From the NCBI GenBank assembly GCA_023145575.1, contig JAGLDN010000325.1, positions 1-12,859 of the forward strand: 12,859 bases of DNA, given 5' to 3'. The stretch is from Psychromonas sp. (GTDB lineage: Bacteria > Pseudomonadota > Gammaproteobacteria > Enterobacterales > Psychromonadaceae). Within the stretch, counting starts at the first letter, position 1, and each line of letters begins with the position of its first letter. Made by a program: the position numbers and the translations under genes. The notes below the pieces were generated by a model that saw nothing but the letters and a program-made list of their open reading frames with translations, did not search any database and was not told the origin of the DNA. This document shows positions 6,973 through 12,859 of the stretch, piece after piece.

Positions 6973-7443
6973 GTGGATATTAACGCAACCCTATTAGGTC
7001 AAGCGATTGCATTTATACTGTTTGTGTGGTTCTGTATGCGTTATGTATGGCCACCATTGATAAATGCGATTGAAGCGCGTCAAAAATTAATTGCAGATGG
7101 TCTTACACATGCAGAGCGTGCGGGAAAAGATCTTGAATTGGCGCGTGCGAAAGTGGATGAAAACATAAAAAAAGCTAAGGCACAAGCAAGTGAAATAATA
7201 AATCAAGCCAATGCCCGTCGTAATCAAATCATTGATGAGGCAAGGACAGATGGAAAAAAAGAACGCGATAAAATCATTGCGCAAGGCGCGTTAGAAGTTA
7301 ATGCGGAAAGAAATAAAGTGCGAGAAAATTTACGCTTACAACTTTCTGCACTTGTAATAACGGGCGCTGAAAAAATCATAGAACGTACAATTGATGAAGC
7401 TGCGAATAGAGATATTATCGACAAATTGGTTGCAGAAATTTAA
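6973..7443 (+). CDS. atpF: ATP synthase subunit b (Fo stator)
   Basis: A 156-residue stator subunit, the same length as E. coli subunit b. One N-terminal membrane helix (about 5-26, NATLLGQAIAFILFVWFCM) anchors it; RYVWPPL then leads into a long charged helix that dimerises as a right-handed coiled coil (about 35-120), with the EKIIERTIDEAANRDIIDKL tail binding the delta subunit. The gene starts at GTG, as in E. coli atpF, behind a strong ribosome binding site. AAGGA of the next gene, atpH, overlaps the atpF stop codon (7441-7446), which suggests coupled translation. Confidence 0.98.
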   Translation: MDINATLLGQAIAFILFVWFCMRYVWPPLINAIEARQKLIADGLTHAERAGKDLELARAKVDENIKKAKAQASEIINQANARRNQIIDEARTDGKKERDKIIAQGALEVNAERNKVRENLRLQLSALVITGAEKIIERTIDEAANRDIIDKLVAEI

Positions 7444-7453
7444 GGATAATTGT

Positions 7454-7987
7454 ATGTCTAATTTAACCACAGTCGCTCGACCCTACGCAAGAGCAACGTT
7501 TGAATTAGCAATTGAAAGTGGAAGCATAGCAAAATGGTCTGAAATGTTATCTTTTGCTGCGTTAGTTGCCGAAAATGTTGCCATGGTTAATATTATAAAG
7601 AGTAATATAACACCCCAAAAGTTAGCTGATGTATTTATTAATGTTTGTGAAGAACTACTTAATAAAGAAGGTATAAACTTCATTAAATTATTAGCGGAAT
7701 ATCATCGTTTGAGCGTGTTGCCTCGCATTTTTAAGTTGTTTACAAGGTTTGAAACAGCGTATAAAAAAGAAATTGATGTGAGTGTGGTTTCTGCCTTTGA
7801 TTTGACTAAAAAGCAAAAAACTGATTTAGGTAAATCTCTTGAGAAACGCCTCGCTCAAAAAATAAACTTTAATTATGAAATAGATAAAAAAGTCATTACA
7901 GGAATGGTAATTACTGCAGGGGATATAGTGATGGATAGTACAGCTAAAAATCAATTGTCTCGTTTATATCATTTTTTACAATCTTAA
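7454..7987 (+). CDS. atpH: ATP synthase subunit delta (F1)
   Basis: A 177-residue delta subunit, the exact E. coli length, that links the b stator to the top of the alpha3beta3 head. The N-terminal bundle opens with TVARPYARATFELA (6-19), and the C-terminal domain has VITGMVITAGDIVMDST, the usual delta signature. I chose ATG 7454, with AAGGA (7442-7446) 7 bases upstream. The frame is open back to 7391 inside atpF, but those codons have no family counterpart. Sequence is less conserved than in other subunits, as is normal for delta. Confidence 0.97.
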   Translation: MSNLTTVARPYARATFELAIESGSIAKWSEMLSFAALVAENVAMVNIIKSNITPQKLADVFINVCEELLNKEGINFIKLLAEYHRLSVLPRIFKLFTRFETAYKKEIDVSVVSAFDLTKKQKTDLGKSLEKRLAQKINFNYEIDKKVITGMVITAGDIVMDSTAKNQLSRLYHFLQS

Positions 7988-7999
7988 TGGAAAATTAGC

Positions 8000-9541
8000 A
8001 TGCAACTCAATTCTACTGAAATTAGCAATATTATAAAGCAACGAATTGAAAACTTTGAATCCGTCAATGAAAAACGTAATGAAGGAACAATCGTTTCTGT
8101 AAGTGATGGAATTATTCGCGTAAATGGCCTTGTTGACTGTATGCAGGGTGAAATGATTGAATTATCCAATGGCAGTTTTGCGATGGCTCTTAATCTAGAG
8201 CGTGATTCGGTCGGTGCTGTTGTTATGGGGCCTTATCTTGATATAAAAGAAGGTCAAAAAGTAAAGTCAACAGGTCGAATTTTTGAGGTACCTGTAGGTA
8301 AAGGACTTTTAGGACGTGTTGTTAATACGCTAGGGGAACCTATTGATGGAAAAGGCCCTGTTAAAAATGATGGTTATTCGCCTATTGAAGTTATTGCCCC
8401 TGGCGTTATTGCACGTAAATCTGTTGATCAAGCAGTTCAAACAGGTTGGAAATCAATTGACTCTATGATTCCAATTGGCCGAGGTCAACGTGAACTTATC
8501 ATTGGTGATCGCCAAGTGGGTAAAACAGCGATTGCCATAGATGCTATCATTAATCAAAAATCAACTGGCTTGTTTTCTATTTATGTTGCGATTGGGCAAA
8601 AAGCGTCAACCATTGCAAATGTAGTGCGTAAATTAGAAGAGCATGGCGCGTTAGACAATACAATTGTTGTCGTTGCCACTGCTTCAGAATCTGCTGCGCT
8701 TCAATACCTTGCGCCTTATGCAGGTTGTTCTATGGGAGAATACTTCCGTGATCGTGGTGAAGATGCTCTGATTGTTTATGATGATCTTTCGAAACAAGCG
8801 GTTGCTTACCGTCAAATTTCGTTATTACTAAGACGTCCACCAGGTAGAGAGGCATATCCTGGTGATATTTTCTATTTGCATTCTCGTCTTTTAGAGAGGG
8901 CTTCTCGAGTCAGTGAACATTATGTTGAAACGTTTACCAAAGGCAAAGTAAAAGGCAAAACGGGTTCACTAACAGCATTGCCTATTATAGAAACTCAGGC
9001 TGGTGATGTATCCGCTTTTGTTCCAACAAATGTAATTTCAATAACTGATGGTCAGATATTCTTAACGACTGAACTCTTTAATAGTGGTATTCGTCCTGCT
9101 GTAGATCCTGGCATCTCTGTATCTCGTGTTGGTGGAGCTGCGCAATGTAAAGCTATTAAAAAATTATCGGGTGGTATCCGTACTGCATTAGCACAATACC
9201 GTGAATTAGCTGCATTTGCGCAGTTTTCTTCAGATCTTGACAAAGCTACACTAAAACAAATTGATCACGGTAAAAAAGTTACTGAATTAATGAAGCAAAA
9301 ACAATATTCTCCAATGTCAATTATCGAGCAAGTATTATCATTATTTGCAGCAGAAAAAGGTTTTTTAAAAGATGTTGATGTATCTAAAGTCCTCGATTTT
9401 GAGGCTTCTTTAATCAGTTACGCGAAAAAGTCGCATGCTGAGTTTTGTTTAAAAATTAATGAGTCTGGAGATTATAGTAAAGAAATAGAAGCGCAATTCC
9501 AAACTATTTTGGAATCTTTTGTTGCAAAACAAACTTGGTAA
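8000..9541 (+). CDS. atpA: ATP synthase subunit alpha (F1)
   Basis: A 513-residue F1 alpha subunit (E. coli also 513), the non-catalytic nucleotide-binding subunit of the head. After the beta-barrel domain comes the Walker A GDRQVGKT (169-176), the Walker B strand ALIVYDD ending at 262, and RRPPGREAYPGDIFYLHSRL. The arginine finger lies in ISVSRVGGAAQ (E. coli Arg376). The N-terminal MQLNSTEISNIIKQRIENF is the segment that binds delta. A modest GGA before ATG 8000 serves as the ribosome binding site. It follows atpH by 12 bases. The extreme C-terminus (AKQTW) matches the family end, so it is complete. Confidence 0.99.
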   Translation: MQLNSTEISNIIKQRIENFESVNEKRNEGTIVSVSDGIIRVNGLVDCMQGEMIELSNGSFAMALNLERDSVGAVVMGPYLDIKEGQKVKSTGRIFEVPVGKGLLGRVVNTLGEPIDGKGPVKNDGYSPIEVIAPGVIARKSVDQAVQTGWKSIDSMIPIGRGQRELIIGDRQVGKTAIAIDAIINQKSTGLFSIYVAIGQKASTIANVVRKLEEHGALDNTIVVVATASESAALQYLAPYAGCSMGEYFRDRGEDALIVYDDLSKQAVAYRQISLLLRRPPGREAYPGDIFYLHSRLLERASRVSEHYVETFTKGKVKGKTGSLTALPIIETQAGDVSAFVPTNVISITDGQIFLTTELFNSGIRPAVDPGISVSRVGGAAQCKAIKKLSGGIRTALAQYRELAAFAQFSSDLDKATLKQIDHGKKVTELMKQKQYSPMSIIEQVLSLFAAEKGFLKDVDVSKVLDFEASLISYAKKSHAEFCLKINESGDYSKEIEAQFQTILESFVAKQTW

Positions 9542-9558
9542 TTAATAAAAAATTAATT

Positions 9559-9562
9559 AGGA
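9559..9562 (+). promoter_or_regulatory. Ribosome binding site that fixes the atpG start
   Basis: AGGA lies 7 bases before ATG 9570 but only 1 base before the in-frame TTG 9564, so ATG is the start. Confidence 0.7.
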
Positions 9563-9569
9563 TTTGGCA

Positions 9570-10436
9570 ATGGCTGGCGACAAAGAAATTAGACAGAAAA
9601 TAGCAAGCGTTAAAAAGACTCAAAAGATAACTAATGCAATGGAAATGGTTGCAGCGTCTAAGATGCGTCGTGCCCAAGAGAGAATGTCTAGTACTTTATC
9701 TTATTCTGATGCTATGCGCAAAGTAATAGGTCATGTTGCACTTGGTAATTTAGAATACCCGCACCCGTATTCAATTGTAAGAGATATTAAGCGAGTGGGT
9801 TATATTGTAATATCTACTGATCGCGGTTTATGTGGCGGTTTAAATATTAACTTATTTAAACCCGTTGTTGCAGAAATGCAAAAATACTCAGAAAAGGGTG
9901 TCGAAGTAGATATTGCTGTTATCGGTACAAAAGCCGCTTCGTTTTTCAATGGTATCGGCGCTAATATTTTAGCGGTAGCCTCAAGTTTGGGTGATGATCC
10001 AAAGGTTGACGAATTAATCGGTTCGGTTAGGGTAATGCTAGATGAGTATGATCAAGGAAAACTGGATAGATTATATGTCGTAAATAATAAATTTATCAAT
10101 ACAGTTATTCAAAAGCCAACGATAAATCAATTATTACCATTGCCAGTAGGTTGTAAAGATAAAGATATAGCTAAGAAACATTGGGATTACCTTTACGAGG
10201 GTGATGCCAAAGAAATTTTAAATGCGTTATTTATCCGTTATGTTGAATCACAGGTTTACCAAGGCGTTGTTGAAAACTTAGCATGTGAGCAGGTTTCACG
10301 CATGGTTGCAATGAAAAATGCAACAGATAATGCTAATGACTTAATCGATGAGTTACAACTCGTTGCCAATAAAGCGCGTCAGGCTGCAATTACTCAAGAA
10401 TTATCTGAGATTAGTGCTGGTGCGGCGGCGGTATAA
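9570..10436 (+). CDS. atpG: ATP synthase subunit gamma (F1 central shaft)
   Basis: A 288-residue gamma subunit (E. coli 287), the rotating shaft that couples the c-ring to the catalytic sites. The N-terminal helix holds EIRQKIASVKKTQKIT and AMEMVAASKMRR; STDRGLCGGLN is the conserved middle motif; the C-terminal helix ends in RQAAITQELSEISAGAAAV, the part that turns inside the head. I chose ATG 9570 because MAGDKEIRQKI aligns with the E. coli start; TTG 9564 would add two residues with no suitable ribosome binding site. It is 28 bases after atpA. Confidence 0.98.
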   Translation: MAGDKEIRQKIASVKKTQKITNAMEMVAASKMRRAQERMSSTLSYSDAMRKVIGHVALGNLEYPHPYSIVRDIKRVGYIVISTDRGLCGGLNINLFKPVVAEMQKYSEKGVEVDIAVIGTKAASFFNGIGANILAVASSLGDDPKVDELIGSVRVMLDEYDQGKLDRLYVVNNKFINTVIQKPTINQLLPLPVGCKDKDIAKKHWDYLYEGDAKEILNALFIRYVESQVYQGVVENLACEQVSRMVAMKNATDNANDLIDELQLVANKARQAAITQELSEISAGAAAV

Positions 10437-10467
10437 TTAATAAATACAAGGTATTAGAGGATTTTAT

Positions 10468-11865
10468 ATGAGTTCAGGTAAGATCGTTCAAATTATAGGT
10501 GCGGTTGTAGATGTTGAATTTTTGCAAGCAGATGTACCTAGTATATATAACGCACTAATAGTTGTTAAAAAAGATCTAACTATGGAGGTGCAACAGCAAA
10601 TCGGTGGCGGTGTAGTTCGTTGTATCGCGATGGGCAGTACTGACGGTTTGAGTCGTGGATTAGAGGTTTCTGATACAAATAAAGCAATTACTATACCTGT
10701 TGGTCATGCTACATTAGGTCGTATTATCAATGTACTCGGTCAGCCAATTGATGAGCGTGGAGAAATAAAAGCTGATGAGCATTATGAAATACATCGTCCT
10801 GCACCATCATATGAAGATCAATCTTCTTCCATTGAAACCTTAGAAGTTGGTATTAAGGTTATTGATCTTATCTGCCCCTTTGCAAAAGGAGGTAAAATTG
10901 GCCTCTTTGGTGGTGCGGGTGTTGGTAAGACTGTGAATATGATGGAACTTATCAATAACATAGCGCTTAAGCATTCAGGATTATCAGTTTTTGCAGGTGT
11001 TGGTGAGCGTACGCGAGAAGGTAACGATTTTTATTTTGAAATGCAAGAAGCGGGCGTTGTAAATATCAATGATCTAGAAAAATCAAAAGTAGCAATGGTT
11101 TATGGTCAAATGAATGAGCCACCAGGAAATCGTCTACGTGTTGCGCTTACTGGGCTTACAATGGCTGAGCGTTTTCGTGATGAAGGTAAAGATGTATTAC
11201 TTTTTATCGATAACATTTATCGTTATACGCTTGCGGGAACAGAAGTCTCTGCATTACTCGGGCGTATGCCATCTGCGGTTGGTTACCAACCGACGCTAGC
11301 CGAAGAAATGGGTGTATTACAAGAGCGTATTACGTCAACTAAAACGGGATCTATCACATCGATTCAAGCGGTATATGTTCCCGCAGATGATTTAACAGAT
11401 CCTTCACCAGCAACAACCTTTGCTCACCTAGATGCAACGATTGTATTATCACGCAATATCGCATCTCTGGGTCTTTACCCAGCAATCGATCCGCTCGATT
11501 CTACATCACGTCTGCTTGATCCGCTTGTTGTTGGGCAAGAACATTACGATGTGGCGCGTGGCGTTCAAGGTATTCTACAGCGTTATAAAGAGCTTAAAGA
11601 TATTATTGCAATACTAGGTATGGATGAGCTTTCTGAAGAAGATAAGTTGACGGTATCGCGCGCGCGTAAAGTTGAAAAATTTCTAACACAACCTTATCAT
11701 GTTGCGGAAGTGTTTACTGGTGATCCTGGTATTTATGTGACGCTTAAAGACACATTAGCAGGCTTTAAAGGCTTAATAGCTGGTGATTATGATGATATTC
11801 CTGAGCAGGCTTTCCTTTATGTAGGAACGGTTGAAGAAGCGGTAAAAAAAGCTAAAAATTTATAA
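10468..11865 (+). CDS. atpD: ATP synthase subunit beta (F1, catalytic)
   Basis: A 465-residue catalytic subunit (E. coli 460). Walker A GGAGVGKT (148-155, Lys154), the catalytic glutamate in GERTREGND (Glu180), Walker B LLFIDN (245-250), the DELSEED-type lever (MDELSEED) and the nucleotide clamp around ALLGRMPSAVGYQPTLAEEM are all present. Compared with E. coli there is an insert of about seven residues after EMQEAGVVN (about 199-206), before KVAMVYGQMNEPPGN; Vibrio, Shewanella and Pseudomonas type beta subunits carry this insert, which helps place the organism outside Enterobacteriaceae. It follows atpG by 31 bases and precedes atpC by 12. Confidence 0.99.
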   Translation: MSSGKIVQIIGAVVDVEFLQADVPSIYNALIVVKKDLTMEVQQQIGGGVVRCIAMGSTDGLSRGLEVSDTNKAITIPVGHATLGRIINVLGQPIDERGEIKADEHYEIHRPAPSYEDQSSSIETLEVGIKVIDLICPFAKGGKIGLFGGAGVGKTVNMMELINNIALKHSGLSVFAGVGERTREGNDFYFEMQEAGVVNINDLEKSKVAMVYGQMNEPPGNRLRVALTGLTMAERFRDEGKDVLLFIDNIYRYTLAGTEVSALLGRMPSAVGYQPTLAEEMGVLQERITSTKTGSITSIQAVYVPADDLTDPSPATTFAHLDATIVLSRNIASLGLYPAIDPLDSTSRLLDPLVVGQEHYDVARGVQGILQRYKELKDIIAILGMDELSEEDKLTVSRARKVEKFLTQPYHVAEVFTGDPGIYVTLKDTLAGFKGLIAGDYDDIPEQAFLYVGTVEEAVKKAKNL

Positions 11866-11877
11866 TCAGAGGTAACT

Positions 11878-12297
11878 ATGGATAAAGTAATGACCACTCA
11901 TCTTGACGTGGTTAGTGCAGAAAAGTCTTTATTTTCTGGAGATGTTTTGCATTTATCTGTCTCGGGTAGTGAAGGTGATCTCGGTGTTATGCCTGGTCAC
12001 GCGCCACTATTAACCGCAATTAAACCGGGCATGGTTAGATTTAATACAGAAAATGAAGGGGAAGAAGTCATCTATATATCGGGTGGTTTTCTTGAAGTGC
12101 AGCCTCACGGGGTTTTCGTCTTAGCTGATACTGCTATTCGGGGTGTTGAGTTAGATTTAGCAAAAGCTAAAGAAGCTAAAAAACGAGCAGAAGATAAAAT
12201 TGCAAATGCAGGAGGCGATATTGATTTTGGACTGGTAGCCTCACAATTAGCGCAGGCTATTGCACAATTAAGTGTGATAAAATTGATTAGAAAGTGA
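11878..12297 (+). CDS. atpC: ATP synthase subunit epsilon (F1)
   Basis: A 139-residue epsilon subunit (E. coli 139), which joins gamma to the c-ring and can inhibit ATP hydrolysis through its C-terminal helices. The N-terminal beta sandwich has GSEGDLGVMPGHAPLLTAIKPG (about 30-51) and the strand ISGGFLEVQP; the two C-terminal helices run from about residue 91 to the end. AGAGGT (11868-11873) precedes ATG 11878 by 4 bases; a second in-frame ATG at 11890 is 16 bases away and closer to the E. coli start by alignment, so the first four residues are uncertain. It is the last gene of the operon and is followed by a terminator. Confidence 0.98.
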   Translation: MDKVMTTHLDVVSAEKSLFSGDVLHLSVSGSEGDLGVMPGHAPLLTAIKPGMVRFNTENEGEEVIYISGGFLEVQPHGVFVLADTAIRGVELDLAKAKEAKKRAEDKIANAGGDIDFGLVASQLAQAIAQLSVIKLIRK

Positions 12298-12316
12298 TAA
12301 TTTAACTTTTATATAT

Positions 12317-12347
12317 AAAAAAGCGACTTATTTGAGTCGTTTTTTTT
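12317..12347. terminator. Intrinsic terminator after atpC, possibly bidirectional
   Basis: GCGACT (12323-12328) pairs with AGTCGT (12335-12340) around a 6-base loop, extended by A-T pairs between the A run at 12317-12322 and the T run at 12341-12347. It starts 20 bases after the atpC stop. Because A and T tracts flank both sides, it could also end transcription arriving on the minus strand. Confidence 0.85.
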
Positions 12348-12518
12348 ATGGGCTTGAAATTGTTTTTATCATGAATATAACGTTTAATATCAATTTGTTG
12401 TGAACATTTCTGTAATCATTGAGATAGCCTTCTTAGAATGATATGCATTAATTCGGCTCTTGTAAATTTCAAGTGGGTAAAATTCTAGACTTTATTTTAG
12501 AGAACTCTAATCTACTTA
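12348..12518. other. Spacer with no recognisable gene
   Basis: About 170 bases of AT-rich DNA after the atp terminator. All frames on both strands contain frequent stops. One minus-strand frame reads AELMHIILRRLSQ, a stop, then LQKCSQQIDIKRYIHDKN, which looks faintly protein-like and could be a decayed gene end converging on the terminator. I cannot identify it. glmU, which often follows atpC in related genera, is not here. Confidence 0.4.
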
Positions 12519-12737
12519 TTAATAAATAAACAATAGTCTTAAATGATCTTTTTTGTATCTTCTTGCTTTTCGCTCGTCGCCTGTAAAACAGAGTTTAAGC
12601 CATCTAAAATTCCATTGTTTACCTGACTTTTTTTTAAAAGCAAAACACCTCCAATAAATGCCTAAATTACGTAGAATGGTTATAACAGAATCGATATAGT
12701 CAGCTGTATTTTTCGTTTGAAGTTCGTAGCTAGTCAA
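12519..12737 (-). CDS. Doubtful small ORF, unknown product
   Basis: An open frame of 72 codons on the minus strand beginning at TTG 12737; the frame stays open 30 bases further upstream without an ATG. The product would be basic and soluble, with IDSVITILRNLGIYWRCF, FKKKSGKQWNFRWLKLCF and GDERKARRYKKDHLRLLF. The mix of charged and aromatic residues is more protein-like than a random AT-rich frame. No ribosome binding site is clear. An ATG in another frame (MDLKKR, stop overlapping the TTG) might mean a frameshifted start. It could be a real small gene, a remnant of a mobile element, or chance. I do not recognise it. Confidence 0.25.
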   Translation of the reverse strand: MTSYELQTKNTADYIDSVITILRNLGIYWRCFAFKKKSGKQWNFRWLKLCFTGDERKARRYKKDHLRLLFIY

Positions 12738-12774
12738 CGTTTTTTGAGATCCATCTTTCGACTTTTTTTACCCT

Positions 12775-12804
12775 ATAATACTTTATATACCCGTGTTACT
12801 TCAA
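12775..12804 (-). promoter_or_regulatory. Possible minus-strand promoter inside the right-edge repeat
   Basis: On the minus strand TTGAAG (12799-12804) is followed after 18 bases by TATTAT (12775-12780). It would drive the small ORF at 12519-12737. The -35 element lies within the repeat. Such matches are common in AT-rich DNA, so this is weak. Confidence 0.25.
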
Positions 12805-12859
12805 AGTGCTCTGTCAGGCTTTAGCTCGAACATCAGAGCAAGGCATAACAGCAGCTCTA
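12786..12859 (+). repeat. Dispersed intergenic repeat, right edge
   Basis: The stretch begins TATACCCGTGTTACTTCAA, like the opening of intergenic repeats I recall from several gammaproteobacteria (TATACCCGT..ACTTCAAG). It contains an inverted repeat TGCTCTG (12807-12813) / CAGAGCA (12834-12840). Bases 12795-12824 match the complement of 29-58 at 24 of 30 positions. G+C content is higher than in the spacer beside it. The element continues past the window, so its length and any transposase are unknown. Confidence 0.5.

Noticed and set aside
7391..7453. N-terminal extension of atpH into atpF
   Set aside because: ATG 7454 has a good ribosome binding site and gives the exact length and N-terminus of the delta family.
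1..12859. CRISPR arrays, tRNA or rRNA genes, toxin-antitoxin pairs, phage genes
   Set aside because: I looked for regularly spaced repeats, tRNA-like ends and known gene pairs and saw none; nearly all of the window is explained by core genes.

Overview
The window is a chromosomal replication-origin region joined to a complete F1Fo ATP synthase operon, from an AT-rich gammaproteobacterium (about two thirds A+T by eye). The gene order is mioC - oriC - mnmG - rsmG - parA - parB - atpI-B-E-F-H-A-G-D-C, all on the + strand. mioC and mnmG flanking a DnaA-box cluster is the Enterobacterales/Vibrionales/Alteromonadales arrangement. A chromosomal parAB pair between rsmG and atpI, and a short insert in AtpD that E. 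coli lacks, point to the Vibrio/Shewanella/Psychromonas/Moritella side. I cannot name a genus.

Region by region. Positions 1-263 hold a repeat fragment and the broken 3' end of an unrecognised membrane-protein gene. Positions 264-725 are mioC (flavodoxin-like). Positions 726-1080 are oriC, with four perfect DnaA boxes, one degenerate box and an AT-rich unwinding region. Positions 1081-3609 are mnmG (tRNA wobble-uridine modification) and rsmG (16S rRNA m7G methyltransferase). Positions 3626-5343 are parA and parB (origin segregation). A strong sigma70-like promoter at 5346-5374 opens the atp operon (5475-12297), which ends at a T-rich hairpin at about 12317-12347. Positions 12348-12859 are gene-poor, with a doubtful minus-strand ORF and, at the right edge, an intergenic repeat related in inverted orientation to the one at the left edge.

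The genes cover origin firing and its neighbour flavoprotein (mioC/oriC), origin partition (ParA/ParB), translation fidelity (MnmG, RsmG) and energy conversion (nine atp genes). All core genes look intact and of normal length; catalytic residues I checked are present. I see no undescribed system. The points worth a second look are the inverted repeat copies at the two edges, the truncated membrane gene, GATC sites concentrated in mioC rather than oriC, the lack of an ATG start for rsmG, and the absence of a full parS site.
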